Assembly (NCBI GenBank): GCA_021324445.1
Contig: JAJPJC010000275.1
Span: forward strand, 1-48,935
Reading direction: 5' to 3'
DNA length: 48,935 bases
Origin: Isosphaeraceae bacterium
GTDB lineage: Bacteria; Planctomycetota; Planctomycetia; Isosphaerales; Isosphaeraceae
Below are positions 33,468 to 43,931 of this stretch, piece by piece. Each line of letters opens with the position of its first letter. The first letter of the stretch is position 1. A program made the translations under genes and the position numbers. Below the pieces are notes generated by a model. The model was not told the origin of the DNA. It ran no database searches and saw only the letters and a list, made by a program, of their open reading frames with translations.

Positions 33468-36400
33468 ATGATGGCAACGACTTATGTGAATCGCCCCCGA
33501 TCCGGACTCTCGAAGGCATTCGCCCGCTCGGGCCGCTCCTCCGCTCGTCGCTCGACGCCACGGTTGCACGGCGTCGAGGTCCTGGAAGGCCGCGAACTCC
33601 TGGCCACGTTCACGGTGACGAACCTCCACGATGCCGGAGCCGGTTCGCTCCGTCAGGCGATCATCGCCTCCAACGATCAGCCGGGGGCCAACACGATCGA
33701 CTTCACCGTCGCCGGTACGATCCGGATCGGCAAGAACTCGCTCCCCGCCATCACCAACACCGTCACCATCGACGGCTCCTCGGCCCCGTCGTTCGCCGGG
33801 ACGCCGGTCGTGACCGTGGATTTCCACGGTACCAAGGGGCTCCAATTCGCCAACGGCTCCGACGGCTCGACCCTCCTCGCGCTCTCGCTGGTGAAGGCCA
33901 GCAACGCGGGCGTCACGCTCAGCGCCCCGAACATCACGGTCCAGGGCAACTACATCGGTGTCCGCGCCAATGGGAAGACGGTCGCCGGCAACGGCGGGGA
34001 CGGGATCCGGATCAATGCCTCGTCCCACGGCGACCTGATCGGGCAGGTCGCCACTGACTATAACGCCGATTCGGTGGGCATACAGCCGGTCTCGGGCTGG
34101 CAGGGCATCCGCGATGCCAGCACGCCCGGCCAGTACCTCATCACCGGGACGTCGAACACCAACGGGCTGCTGTACATCGGGCCCATCTCCGGCGCCGGTG
34201 GAACGAGCTACGCCGTCAACTACCCGGGTGCCTATTCCACGAGCGTCTATGGCCCCGACCTCGTCGGCGGGGACGTCCTGCGACTGGTCGGGAGCTACAG
34301 GGCCACCAGCGGCGGCAACGTCCAGGGGTTCGTCTTCCAGGGGACCACCGCCGATCTCTCGAATCCCAGTGATTACCAGACGATCGATTATCCCGGTGTG
34401 ACGTACGTCTACGTCCACAGCACGATGGGCGACCTCGCGGTCGGCAATGCCGGCGATATCCCGGCGTCGACGGACCACGCGTTCCTCTACAGCCTCTCGC
34501 AGGGCCGGTTCCTGACCGACATCGTCTATCCGGGCTCGCAGACGTCGTCCACCTCGGCCTACGGGATCTGGTACAACGGCGGGACGAGCTATACCATCGC
34601 CGGCGGCTATTCCCAGCTCGGCAGCGCCGGCACGACGTTCGCCGAAGCCTACCTGGTCGACTACGACTCGGCCACCGGGCAATTCAGCCACTGGACGTCG
34701 TTCGCCGGTCCGGACGGCCCGGGCGGCTCGTCCCTGGGCACCCACTTCGAGGGCATCAGCAGTCCCGAGCCGGGCGTCTACACTCTCGCGGCCGGCGAGA
34801 CGGCGGCCGGGTCGAGCACGGTCATCGAGGCCGCATGGGCGACCGTACGGCGCAATTCCGACGGCACGTTCGGTACCGCCTCCTGGGTCAATCTGAACTA
34901 CCCCGGTGCCACGGGCCTGGAGACCGATGATTCCGTGGCCGGCAACCAGGTCGTCGGCATCGTCAACACCAGCGCGGGCATCATCTCGTACCAGGCGACA
35001 GTCAACCTCCAATCCCAGCTCTCCAATGTGATCAGCGGCAACCGCGGCAACGGGATCGGGATCTACGGGGCCTCGGACAATCAAATCGCCATGAACAACA
35101 TCGGCACCGACGCCACCGGTACGCTCAAGCGCGGCAACGCCCAGAACGGCATCCTCGTCACCCAGGGCGCGTCCGGGAACTTGATCGGCGGCGCGATGTC
35201 CGGCGGCAACGACCCCACGAAGGGCGTGATCGTCCGTCCGCCCCAGGGCAACCTGATCTCGGGCAACAAGGGCGACGGCGTGCTCATTACGGGCGGGGCC
35301 ACCCAGAACACGATGAGCGGGAACTTCGTCGGCACGACCGCCTCGGGCGATTCGGCCCTGGGCAACACTCAGGACGGCGTGGCCATCGTGCACGCGAATG
35401 GAAATCAACTGATCGGCTGCACCGTCCAGGATTCGCCGTTCGTCTACTACAACGTGCTCAGCGGCAACGGCGGCAACGGCCTGCGGATCACCGATTCCAG
35501 CGCCACCACAGTCCAGGCCAATTTCCTGGGCGTCGGGGCCGACAACACAGGGATCGTCGCCAATCGCGGCGACGGCCTGCTGGTCTCGGGAAGCTCCAGC
35601 GACACGCAGGTCGGCGGCGTGATCCCCCTGGGCAACGTGATCTCCGGCAACCGGCAGAACGGCATCGAGGTGAGCCAGACGGCCAGCGGCTTCACCTCGT
35701 TCAATACCTTCGCCGGGACCTTCGCCTTCGGGGGCGCGGCCCCGAACCTCCGCGACGGGATCCTGATCACTTCCAAGGGCGGGAACAACCTGGTCCGCAC
35801 CTGCATCGTTTCGGGGAACCGCGGCAACGGCATCGAGATCGGCGGCCAGGCGACCGGGGTCCAGGTGACCGAGACCGCCGTCGGGACCAATTCCGACATC
35901 CAGACGGGCATTCCCAATGGCGGCGACGGCATCAAGATCGACGGTCACGCCCACGGCAACGCCATCGGCGGCTTCCAGCCCTCGGTCGAGCCGCAGGTGA
36001 CGATCTCGAAGAACCTCGGGTACGGGATCGCGGTCATCGGCTCTGCCCACGACAATGTGATCGTTCACACCTACATCGGGACCAACGGCCAGGGTACCGG
36101 GGACCTTGGCAACACGCTCGGCGGGATCTTGATCGACTCCGGGACGTCGTCCACCACCGTCGGAGGTGCGTTGCCCGCCTTGCAGAACACGATCCTCTAC
36201 AGCGGCGGGCCGGGCGTGACCATCCGGTCGTCCCGCGGCAATGCCGTGCTGGGGAATGAGATCCAGGACGGCGCCCAGGAGGGCGTCTACGTCACGGGCG
36301 TCGTGACCGGCACGCAGATCCAGGATAACGCGATCAGCGGCAACGCGAGCGATGGCGTGACGCTCGTCAAGGCCCGGAGGGTGACCATCGGCGGCAACTC

Positions 36401-36593
36401 GTCGGGCACCGGCAGCCAGGCCGTCGGCGGCCAGGGCAACCGGATCGTCACCAACCGGGGCTATGGCCTCTACGCCCGCGGCGCGTGCAACGGCTCCGTG
36501 GTGCAAGGAAACACGATCGTGGCGAATGCCCAGGGGAACGTCAACCTGACCAACTCCCGCGGCATCACCTACATCCCGACGGCGAGCCCGTAA
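33468..36593 (+). CDS. Secreted right-handed parallel beta-helix repeat protein
   Basis: A 1,041-residue surface protein. After a basic Ser/Arg-rich N-terminus it carries LHGVEVLEGRELLATFTVTN, the LExRxLLA signature of planctomycete extracellular proteins. This is followed by the CSLP-type start DAGAGSLRQAIIASNDQPGA. Residues about 60-190 and 510-1035 are parallel beta-helix repeats with recurring NxISGNxGNGI/V and GTDxTGTxxxGN units, as in NosD/pectate-lyase-like helices. Residues about 190-505 interrupt the helix with a different beta-rich domain (YPGAYSTSVYGPDLVGGDVL, SYRATSGGNVQGFVFQGTTA, AYGIWYNGGTSYTIAGGYSQ). This may be propeller-like. The role is probably adhesion or polysaccharide binding, and no catalytic residues were identified. 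Confidence 0.85.
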   Translation: MMATTYVNRPRSGLSKAFARSGRSSARRSTPRLHGVEVLEGRELLATFTVTNLHDAGAGSLRQAIIASNDQPGANTIDFTVAGTIRIGKNSLPAITNTVTIDGSSAPSFAGTPVVTVDFHGTKGLQFANGSDGSTLLALSLVKASNAGVTLSAPNITVQGNYIGVRANGKTVAGNGGDGIRINASSHGDLIGQVATDYNADSVGIQPVSGWQGIRDASTPGQYLITGTSNTNGLLYIGPISGAGGTSYAVNYPGAYSTSVYGPDLVGGDVLRLVGSYRATSGGNVQGFVFQGTTADLSNPSDYQTIDYPGVTYVYVHSTMGDLAVGNAGDIPASTDHAFLYSLSQGRFLTDIVYPGSQTSSTSAYGIWYNGGTSYTIAGGYSQLGSAGTTFAEAYLVDYDSATGQFSHWTSFAGPDGPGGSSLGTHFEGISSPEPGVYTLAAGETAAGSSTVIEAAWATVRRNSDGTFGTASWVNLNYPGATGLETDDSVAGNQVVGIVNTSAGIISYQATVNLQSQLSNVISGNRGNGIGIYGASDNQIAMNNIGTDATGTLKRGNAQNGILVTQGASGNLIGGAMSGGNDPTKGVIVRPPQGNLISGNKGDGVLITGGATQNTMSGNFVGTTASGDSALGNTQDGVAIVHANGNQLIGCTVQDSPFVYYNVLSGNGGNGLRITDSSATTVQANFLGVGADNTGIVANRGDGLLVSGSSSDTQVGGVIPLGNVISGNRQNGIEVSQTASGFTSFNTFAGTFAFGGAAPNLRDGILITSKGGNNLVRTCIVSGNRGNGIEIGGQATGVQVTETAVGTNSDIQTGIPNGGDGIKIDGHAHGNAIGGFQPSVEPQVTISKNLGYGIAVIGSAHDNVIVHTYIGTNGQGTGDLGNTLGGILIDSGTSSTTVGGALPALQNTILYSGGPGVTIRSSRGNAVLGNEIQDGAQEGVYVTGVVTGTQIQDNAISGNASDGVTLVKARRVTIGGNSSGTGSQAVGGQGNRIVTNRGYGLYARGACNGSVVQGNTIVANAQGNVNLTNSRGITYIPTASP

Positions 36594-36827
36594 ATCGGTC
36601 GGATACATAGGTCGTCCTGTCTCATAAACACCGATTTTTGCGACGAGCCCGCGCCACGAGCTCCGGCCGGGCTCTCTGCTACACCGATCGATCTGTTCAT
36701 CGCCGATTCTCCCAGGACTTGACGTTGGTGTCGCCGCGGGTTAGGTGATGGTTCTGAGCGAGCTTCAGCCCCGGGGTGCCGGGGCCGGCCACGGCAGACA
36801 CCTTGGAGAAAAGCGAGGTCAACCACG

Positions 36828-37973
<1,146 letters not shown>

Positions 37974-38013
37974 GAGTCGATTCCGCAAGCCCCGGAGGGG
38001 CGATCGGACGGAG

Positions 38014-38104
38014 CCAGGGGCGTCCGCCCCTGGACGTAGGGCCCTCCCCGGAACACGCCCCAGCCGCCGCCGCAACCCCCGGCAAAGCCGGGGGTTGCGG
38101 CGGC
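38014..38104. repeat. Two strong GC hairpins after the gluconolactonase gene
   Basis: CCAGGGGCG/CGCCCCTGG (38014-38033) forms a 9-bp stem with a 2-base loop. GCCGCCGCAACCCCCGGC (38066-38083) pairs perfectly with 38087-38104 across an AAA loop, an 18-bp stem. Neither is followed by a T tract, so they could be factor-dependent terminators or dispersed palindromes. They lie just before an IS relic. Confidence 0.7.
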
Positions 38105-38135
38105 TGGCCAACCCGAAGGGGTTGGGTGGGTGGCT

Positions 38136-38701
38136 CGGCGGTTCCCCGGGAGCGGCTGGACGGCCGGACGCCGGCGCGGATCACGACCGCCGAATCCGCG
38201 CCCTACAAAGAGGCGATCCTGGAGGTGTACGGCCAGGAGGTGGTCCCGCCGCGGACCGGCAAGCCGGGCCGGCGCCGCAAGCCGTACAAGGTGGCCCCCG
38301 AGGGGCTGCGTTGCGCCACGGTGCACAAGACGCGGAAGAAGGGACACGTGGTGTCAGTGGCGACGCGGGTGATCTTCGGTGCCGTCGCGGCGGTGCAAGC
38401 GGCATTGGCGAATTCGACGGTGAGCCAGGTGGTCAACACGGCGTTGGTGGAGCCCCACAACGGGACCGACCGCGACCGGAACGCGCGGAAGGCGCGGAAG
38501 ACCTCTTGTTTCTCGAAGGACTGGTGGATTCATCGGGCGGTCACGTTCTTCACGATAGACAGCGACAACTTCTGTTGGCCGGTGAGGACCTTGCGGACGG
38601 AAGAAGGCCAAGAGCAGACCCCGGCAATGACAGCAAGGTTGACAGATCCTGTGTGGTCGCTTGCCGAGTGGCGGAAGCGGCCCGTCGTTCCCTTCGCGTA
38701 G
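38136..38701 (+). pseudogene. 5'-truncated IS1-like transposase
   Basis: About 188 residues of an IS1-type DDE transposase without its N-terminus. RITTAESAPYKEAILEVYGQ contains the usual second catalytic region, followed by EVVPPRTGKPGRRRKPYKVA, ATVHKTRKKGHVVSVATRVI, VVNTALVEPHNGTDRDRNAR (normally VxxFVERxNGTxR), CFSKDWWIHRAVTFFTIDSD and NFCWPVRTLR. Several positions look substituted compared with intact relatives (for example VEPHNGT in place of VERxNGT). The upstream half, including any helix-turn-helix, is absent, so it is not functional. Confidence 0.75.
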
Positions 38702-38723
38702 GTGACCAGGCGGAAACCCGCGT

Positions 38724-41669
38724 TTAATGATTTCGAATCGTCGCGCGTCGCGTGTCGGCATCCTCGGGCAATTCGATGAGCTGGCCGACGGTCAAGCGGG
38801 TCGGGTCGTCGATCAGACTGCGATTGAGTTCGAGAATCTCGCCGGCGCGACGAGCGTCACCGAGGGTGTCGCGAGCGATGGAGCGCAACGTGTCGTAGGG
38901 CCGGATCTCATAGACAGGCCCCTTGGCGGAGACGGAGCCACGTGATCGAGTCGTCACCCGGATCTGCGGTCCTTCGCCGTCGTCATCAGCGTCCGGGTTC
39001 AGGCCGGGCTGGCGACTCGCGGAATCGCGCCCGGCGACGGCTTGACCGCCTGGTAAGTCGAGCAACGCATCAGGCCGCCTCGAGCGGCGCGCCGCGATGC
39101 CCCGGGTCGCTGTCGTCGTGGTCGACGTCCGCGTGGTTGGTGCTGTTGCGACCGACTCGCGCCGCGTCGACAAGGAGGAGGGTGGTTCCGTCGGCTCGGC
39201 CATCCCGTCCCGGCCCCCGCTTTCGAAGGCGGCAGGAACCGTACGGCTCCGCGGCGGGTCGATGTAGGCAGGGTCAAGATCTTCCACCGGAGGGACCAGG
39301 ATGATGTCGCCCACGTGGAGCCGATCGATCCGCGGGAACTTCGCGGCGTTGGCTCTCCAGAGTGCGCGATAGTAGCGGCCCGAGCCGTAGTACAAACGGG
39401 CGATTGTCCAGAAGTTCTCACGGCGCTCAACCACATGGGGTACGAGCTCGACCCGCGGGGATTCGGCCGCGAATTCGGAATGCGCGGGCTGCCGGTCACC
39501 TGCGGCAGGAGACCTGTTCCCGCCCGGGTGTGCGGCCGGTGGCTCCGCGGCTGGAGCGTTGGTGCCCCTGGACCGGCTCCACGAACCAGGCCAAGGTGAT
39601 TCGACCTCGAAGCTGACCGCTTTATCGGCATGAGCGCGGGCGTCGCGGCCTGGATGGGACTCGGGGTTGGCCTTCCCTCCGCGGGTATCGGGCGTGCCCC
39701 CGAGGTCGTTCGGCATCTCCCCAGTGTTCGGGATTGATACCCAGTCTTGGCGGGCCGAATCCGGCACAACGCGGGGAGTCACACGGGGCGCCTCTGAACC
39801 TGGACCTTGGGGCCTTCTGTTCATGGCCTCGTTCTTGACCGCTGGCTCTTCTGCCTTGGGCGGCAGTGCCTCGGGAGTCTCGATCGGGGTGGGGACTCCC
39901 GGTCGGGCCGCGGATGCCTCCCTGTTCGGCGCGCCGCCGTCGGGTCTCGAAGGGGGAGTTCTTGCCTCCGTGATCCCATGCCGAGATTCCGGGATGGTCG
40001 CTTCGGACCGAGTCGCTGAGCCCACAGGCTCCAAGAGCTTGTCCTGGGATACGTTGACCTTGGGCGTGGCCTCGTTTTCCGACGCTTCGATCTTGGCGAA
40101 GGCCGGTCCGGGCGCGGATTCGCGCTTGGCCGTCTGGACTTTGGAGATGCCGGGATCCGGCATGAGATCATTCGGCTCGAGAACCCTCTCGGCTCCCGGT
40201 GGGCCGGACTCGGCCGGGGAACCTTGAGTCTGGGGGCCGGACTGCCGTTTGGGTTGCTCGGATTTGAGTGCCGCTGACTTCGGCCCGGAGTCCTCCAGCG
40301 GGGATCGTCCTGATTCACGTGTGCTTCCGGGCCGGGGCTGTTCGCGCTCCGATGCGGCGTCCTTCGGTTGAGATCGCTGGTCCTTGGGCGGCTCGGGAAG
40401 GGGCCTCGTCTTGGGCTGGGATTGCTCCGGCTTTGGCGTCGGGCCGGGTGGCTGGGAGGGCTTGACTTGAGCTGCCGGCTGCTTGACGATCGAGCCGGGC
40501 AGTCCCGAGGATTCCGGGTTGAGCGCCATGAGCTCGGGTGCGGATGCCGGTCCGAATCCTTCGGGTTTCGGCGGGGTGGCCTGGTTCTGAGGGTCGACCT
40601 GGACGTTCTTCACCGGATCTCGGTTCGGATGAGACGGATCACGGGCGGACTCCACCGGCGGAGCGGGTTTCAACGAAGACTCGATCTGGTTCACCGTGGC
40701 CGTCGGCTTCGGTATTCCCACGACGGGCAGGGGTACCGGCTCGGTGGCTGGGGTCGCTGGCAAGGTCGGAGTCGCAGCCGTGGTTGGCGGAGCGGAAGGT
40801 GGAACCTCGGGCAGGGAATCGGTCCGAGCCGAGTCGAGGGCGACGGCGCTGGGAGCCGGCTCGGCCGGACTCGGGGGCAACGGCGTCGATGTCGTCGAGC
40901 GGGAGGGCGCGGGGGCTGGATCCGGCAACGGCGACGGCAAGAGGGGGGTGTCCCCTCGGGGGGCCACGGGAAGAGGAGCCGGACTCGGCTCCCGCGCGTC
41001 CAGTCCTGGATCGGTGCTCACCCCTGTGTTCGGGGGGACGGATGGGGCCTGTCGGCCCACAGTCACCTCCGCCGGCTGGTTCGGCGAGGCTGCCGAATCG
41101 AGGTTGGCCGCCGAGACCCGCAGGTCAGCTCGTTCCTTGGCCTGGCCGACGTCCGGTTTGGAGGTCGCCTTGGGGTCGCGCTGGTCCTTGGCGATCACTC
41201 TCTCATCCGACTTCGCCGCCTCGTTCGCCTCCCGGCCTTGCTTTTCGGCGGGCGAGGGAGCCGCCGCAGGGCTTGAGGGAATTCGGGCCTCGGGTGTCCG
41301 GTTGCGCGGCTGAGTGACCGCGGTGGCACCCAGGATCACGATGGAAAGGCCCGCGGCCAGGGACGAGCGGGGATAGGCGGCCACTCCCCGCAGACCCGCC
41401 CACGCCGTTGCGATCACGCCGTCGGCCACGACCTTGACGAAGGGGCGAGGTCTTGGGCCAACGGATCCCGGGGCTCGGTCGGGAAGCGGATCCGCGGCAG
41501 GCACGTCGTTGACCGCTTCGTCCTCGAATTGGGCGGCGGGCTGATCCGGCGGGAGAGCGATCGTACCCAGCCGGATGACTGTGCGGTGCTCCATCCCGGC
41601 AAGGGCCGGAGACACCCCGGAGACCGGCTCGGGCTGGGACAGCGGTTTCGTCGAGTTCAATTCGGACAT
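38724..41669 (-). CDS. Large LysM-domain membrane-anchored protein
   Basis: A 981-residue bitopic protein. The N-terminal 95 residues are cytoplasmic and end in a basic stretch. A single transmembrane helix lies at about 100-120 (SSLAAGLSIVILGATAV). Residues about 125-720 are extremely Pro/Ser/Glu-rich and look disordered. LysM 1 is at about 735-790 (HVVERRENFWTIARLYYGSG ... LHVGDIILVPPVE). LysM 2 lies near the C-terminus (YEIRPYDTLRSIARDTLGDA ... RLTVGQLIELPE). LysM modules bind peptidoglycan or chitin-like glycans, so it probably spans to the cell wall. Its ATG overlaps the end of rsmH by 13 bases, the place usually occupied by ftsL. A division-related role is only an inference. Confidence 0.8.
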   Translation of the reverse strand: MSELNSTKPLSQPEPVSGVSPALAGMEHRTVIRLGTIALPPDQPAAQFEDEAVNDVPAADPLPDRAPGSVGPRPRPFVKVVADGVIATAWAGLRGVAAYPRSSLAAGLSIVILGATAVTQPRNRTPEARIPSSPAAAPSPAEKQGREANEAAKSDERVIAKDQRDPKATSKPDVGQAKERADLRVSAANLDSAASPNQPAEVTVGRQAPSVPPNTGVSTDPGLDAREPSPAPLPVAPRGDTPLLPSPLPDPAPAPSRSTTSTPLPPSPAEPAPSAVALDSARTDSLPEVPPSAPPTTAATPTLPATPATEPVPLPVVGIPKPTATVNQIESSLKPAPPVESARDPSHPNRDPVKNVQVDPQNQATPPKPEGFGPASAPELMALNPESSGLPGSIVKQPAAQVKPSQPPGPTPKPEQSQPKTRPLPEPPKDQRSQPKDAASEREQPRPGSTRESGRSPLEDSGPKSAALKSEQPKRQSGPQTQGSPAESGPPGAERVLEPNDLMPDPGISKVQTAKRESAPGPAFAKIEASENEATPKVNVSQDKLLEPVGSATRSEATIPESRHGITEARTPPSRPDGGAPNREASAARPGVPTPIETPEALPPKAEEPAVKNEAMNRRPQGPGSEAPRVTPRVVPDSARQDWVSIPNTGEMPNDLGGTPDTRGGKANPESHPGRDARAHADKAVSFEVESPWPGSWSRSRGTNAPAAEPPAAHPGGNRSPAAGDRQPAHSEFAAESPRVELVPHVVERRENFWTIARLYYGSGRYYRALWRANAAKFPRIDRLHVGDIILVPPVEDLDPAYIDPPRSRTVPAAFESGGRDGMAEPTEPPSSLSTRRESVATAPTTRTSTTTTATRGIAARRSRRPDALLDLPGGQAVAGRDSASRQPGLNPDADDDGEGPQIRVTTRSRGSVSAKGPVYEIRPYDTLRSIARDTLGDARRAGEILELNRSLIDDPTRLTVGQLIELPEDADTRRATIRNH

Positions 41670-42541
41670 CGCTCAGCCACCCTTAATTTGGCGCTCCGCG
41701 CTCGCGGGTTGACAGCCACTTCCTGCGCTGTGGCGGTCAGTGGTTTCTTGGTCAGCACAGTCAGCCTGGGGTCCCTCTTGAATGCCCACTTGACCCGCCG
41801 GTCTTCCAGGGAATGAAAGCTGATGACCGCCGCTCGCCCGCCCGGCTTCAAGACGTCGGGGATCGCGGCCAGGGCCGCGTCAAGCTGGCCAAGCTCATCG
41901 TTGACCGCGATTCGCAGCGCCTGGAAGACGCGGGTGGCCGGATCGATCGGTCCGTGCCGGCTCCGTGCCGGCAAACTCCGGCGGACCAGGTCCGCGAGTT
42001 GGCCGGTGGTGCGGATCGGGCTGGTCTGTCTCGCTGCGACGATCCGGCGAGCGACCCGGCGGCTGAAACGTTCCTCCCCGAAGTCGAAGAACAGCCTGGC
42101 CAATTCTTCGGTCGAGAGGCGGTTGACCAGATCGGCGGCTGTCGGCCCAGCCGAGTCGGGGTCGAACCGCATGTCGAGCGGCCCATCGGCCGCGAAGCTG
42201 AACCCACGAGCCTCCCAGGCGAGCTGATCCGACGAGAGGCCCAAGTCCAAGAGCACTCCGTCGACCCGATCGATCTCCAGCTCATCCAGGACGCGGCGAA
42301 CCTCGGCATAGGCGGTGTGGATCAAGGTCACAGGCAGCCCATGGAGCCGCTCCCGGGCCAGGACCAGCATCGCAGGGTCCCTGTCCAACCCGATCACCCG
42401 CCCACTCGGTCCGACGCGTCGCGACAGGGCCGCGGCGTGCCCGCCGCCGCCGACAGTCCCATCCACGATGATCGCGCCGGCGCGCGGCGCCAGCGCGGTC
42501 ACGACCTCGTCGACCAGAACGGGACGATGGAGTGATCCCAT
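41657..42541 (-). CDS. rsmH: 16S rRNA (cytosine(1402)-N4)-methyltransferase
   Basis: RsmH (MraW) methylates N4 of C1402 in the ribosomal P site. The 294-residue protein starts MGSLHRPVLVDEVVTALAPR, with AGGAAAG about 8 bases upstream. Motif I is IIVDGTVGGGGHA, followed by VIGLDRDPAML, and DGVLLDLGLSSDQL carries the catalytic-loop region. RIAVNDELGQLD and VISFHSLEDRRVK are family signatures. It is usually the second gene of the mraZ-rsmH-ftsL-ftsI division cluster. Here no mraZ is seen upstream, where ExbD-like genes lie instead, and a LysM protein overlaps its end. Confidence 0.96.
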   Translation of the reverse strand: MGSLHRPVLVDEVVTALAPRAGAIIVDGTVGGGGHAAALSRRVGPSGRVIGLDRDPAMLVLARERLHGLPVTLIHTAYAEVRRVLDELEIDRVDGVLLDLGLSSDQLAWEARGFSFAADGPLDMRFDPDSAGPTAADLVNRLSTEELARLFFDFGEERFSRRVARRIVAARQTSPIRTTGQLADLVRRSLPARSRHGPIDPATRVFQALRIAVNDELGQLDAALAAIPDVLKPGGRAAVISFHSLEDRRVKWAFKRDPRLTVLTKKPLTATAQEVAVNPRARSAKLRVAERCPN

Positions 42542-42752
42542 GGCGGCTTTCCTGGTCGAGGAGGACGAATCGGGATGGGCCGCGATCGGGGACAGACATG
42601 AACTGCGGGCGACTCTATCCGAACCGCCGCGACTGTCAACCCCGGAACCGCATCCAGGGAACCAGCCGCCGGACTGCCGCGCAAGAGCCCCACTCATCGT
42701 TGGTTATCGGTCTTCCCTGCGCGGGACTTGAGTCGGTGAGCCTGGTTTGGGG

Positions 42753-43367
42753 TCATCGGCGGCTCTTCGGCGCCGGGAGTTCGGGTGTCGCGCCGGCCGG
42801 GGCGAGGCGGATGGTGGCGACCCCGGCCGCGGAGCAGGTGGCGATGATCTGGGCGACCAGTTCGTAGCGCAGTCGATCGTCGGCGACCAGGCGGACGCGG
42901 AGGGGTCGGCCTTCCAGAAGTTGGATGTAGCGGTGGAGGCGCCCTCCGAGCGTGAGCAGATCGGGCAGGGCGCCCTCTCCCAAACGAAGGATCTTGAGGT
43001 CGCCCAGATCGTCGGCCTCGGCGCGGACCACCAGGTCGTTTTCCAAGTCGGTGTCGACCCGGCGCGCCGGGGGGGAGAGGGCCCTCCTCTCCTGCGCGGC
43101 GGGCAGGGCGGCCGGCGTCGTGGGCAGGTCGAGGTCCAGGTGGGTCTCGGCCGAGGGGGCCTTGAAGGTGAGGATGAAGAAGGCCAGGAGCTGGAACGCC
43201 ATGTCGAGCATGGGCGCCACCGGGAAGGCGATCTCCTCAGGGCTCGTGGGCCGGAAGCGGCGCGACCGAGGCGCCGCGGGGTCGATCGCCGTGTTCCGGG
43301 CGGTCGTCGGCTCCGCCGCCGGGCCGGACAAGCTCAGACCCATCCCCAGACCGGCCCCCGTGCTCAT
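42753..43367 (-). CDS. ExbD/TolR-family biopolymer transport protein 2
   Basis: A 204-residue bitopic inner-membrane protein of the proton-channel ExbD/TolR group. After a 40-residue cytoplasmic Arg-rich N-terminus comes a helix [18 protein letters not shown], with the proton-carrying Asp at about position 55. The periplasmic domain follows ([40 protein letters not shown]). The ATG overlaps the stop of the preceding exbD gene by 4 bases (ATGA), so the two are coupled. The C-terminus is Pro-rich. With the TolQ-like gene upstream it should form a proton-motive-force-driven motor. The energised partner is not in the window. Confidence 0.87.
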   Translation of the reverse strand: MSTGAGLGMGLSLSGPAAEPTTARNTAIDPAAPRSRRFRPTSPEEIAFPVAPMLDMAFQLLAFFILTFKAPSAETHLDLDLPTTPAALPAAQERRALSPPARRVDTDLENDLVVRAEADDLGDLKILRLGEGALPDLLTLGGRLHRYIQLLEGRPLRVRLVADDRLRYELVAQIIATCSAAGVATIRLAPAGATPELPAPKSRR

Positions 43368-43843
43368 CGCGCGTCCCTCCGCAAGACCACCAGGCTGAAG
43401 TGGGCGAAGCCCTGATCCTGAGCGGCCGCCAGGGTGCGGCGGACCGCGCCATACGAGGCGGCCCGATCGGCCCGGAGGATGACCACCGTCGGCAGGTCAT
43501 CGGCGGCCGCACCAGGGTCTCCTAACGTCTCCAGCCCCGCCCGCCGCGCTTGGGCCTGCTCGGCCCACCACAGTGCCGCGGCCGCCTCGTCCAGTGCTGG
43601 GCCGTCGACGCGCAGCCGGCCCCGGGCGTCCAGTACCACCGCCAGACGGTCGAACGTCAGGTCCGAGCCGGGTAATGCCGCCGGCGCCACCGGCAGCCGT
43701 ACCGCCTTGGTCGAACCCTCGAGCCTCGTCCCGAAATGCACCAGCATCATGAAGAACGTGATGAGCTGCAGCACCACGTCCAACAACGGCGTCAGGTTCG
43801 GGGTGGCCACCGCGGGAGACGCCATTCGACTGCGGCGCGGCAT
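43364..43843 (-). CDS. ExbD/TolR-family biopolymer transport protein 1
   Basis: A 159-residue protein from [20 protein letters not shown]. The transmembrane helix [18 protein letters not shown] carries the conserved Asp at about residue 22. A periplasmic domain follows ([40 protein letters not shown]). The start 43843 is chosen because GAGG lies 5-6 bases upstream. A GTG at 43906 would add about 21 residues. It lies 88 bases after the TolQ-like gene and overlaps the second exbD gene. Confidence 0.87.
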   Translation of the reverse strand: MPRRSRMASPAVATPNLTPLLDVVLQLITFFMMLVHFGTRLEGSTKAVRLPVAPAALPGSDLTFDRLAVVLDARGRLRVDGPALDEAAAALWWAEQAQARRAGLETLGDPGAAADDLPTVVILRADRAASYGAVRRTLAAAQDQGFAHFSLVVLRRDAR

Positions 43844-43931
43844 GACGACCTCGTGCAGGATCCCCGTGGCCGGTGGTCCGTGACGATCGAGCACGGGTTG
43901 GGCCACGGGGTGGACTCATGTATTGACCTGA

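Noticed and set aside
33387..36608. A 1,073-residue open frame antisense to the beta-helix gene
   Set aside because: It mirrors the repetitive gene exactly, has no start signal or family match, and is explained by the regular codon use of the beta-helix repeats.
38014..38104. Rho-independent terminator after the gluconolactonase gene
   Set aside because: The stems are strong but no T tract follows, so they are listed as palindromic repeats rather than a terminator.
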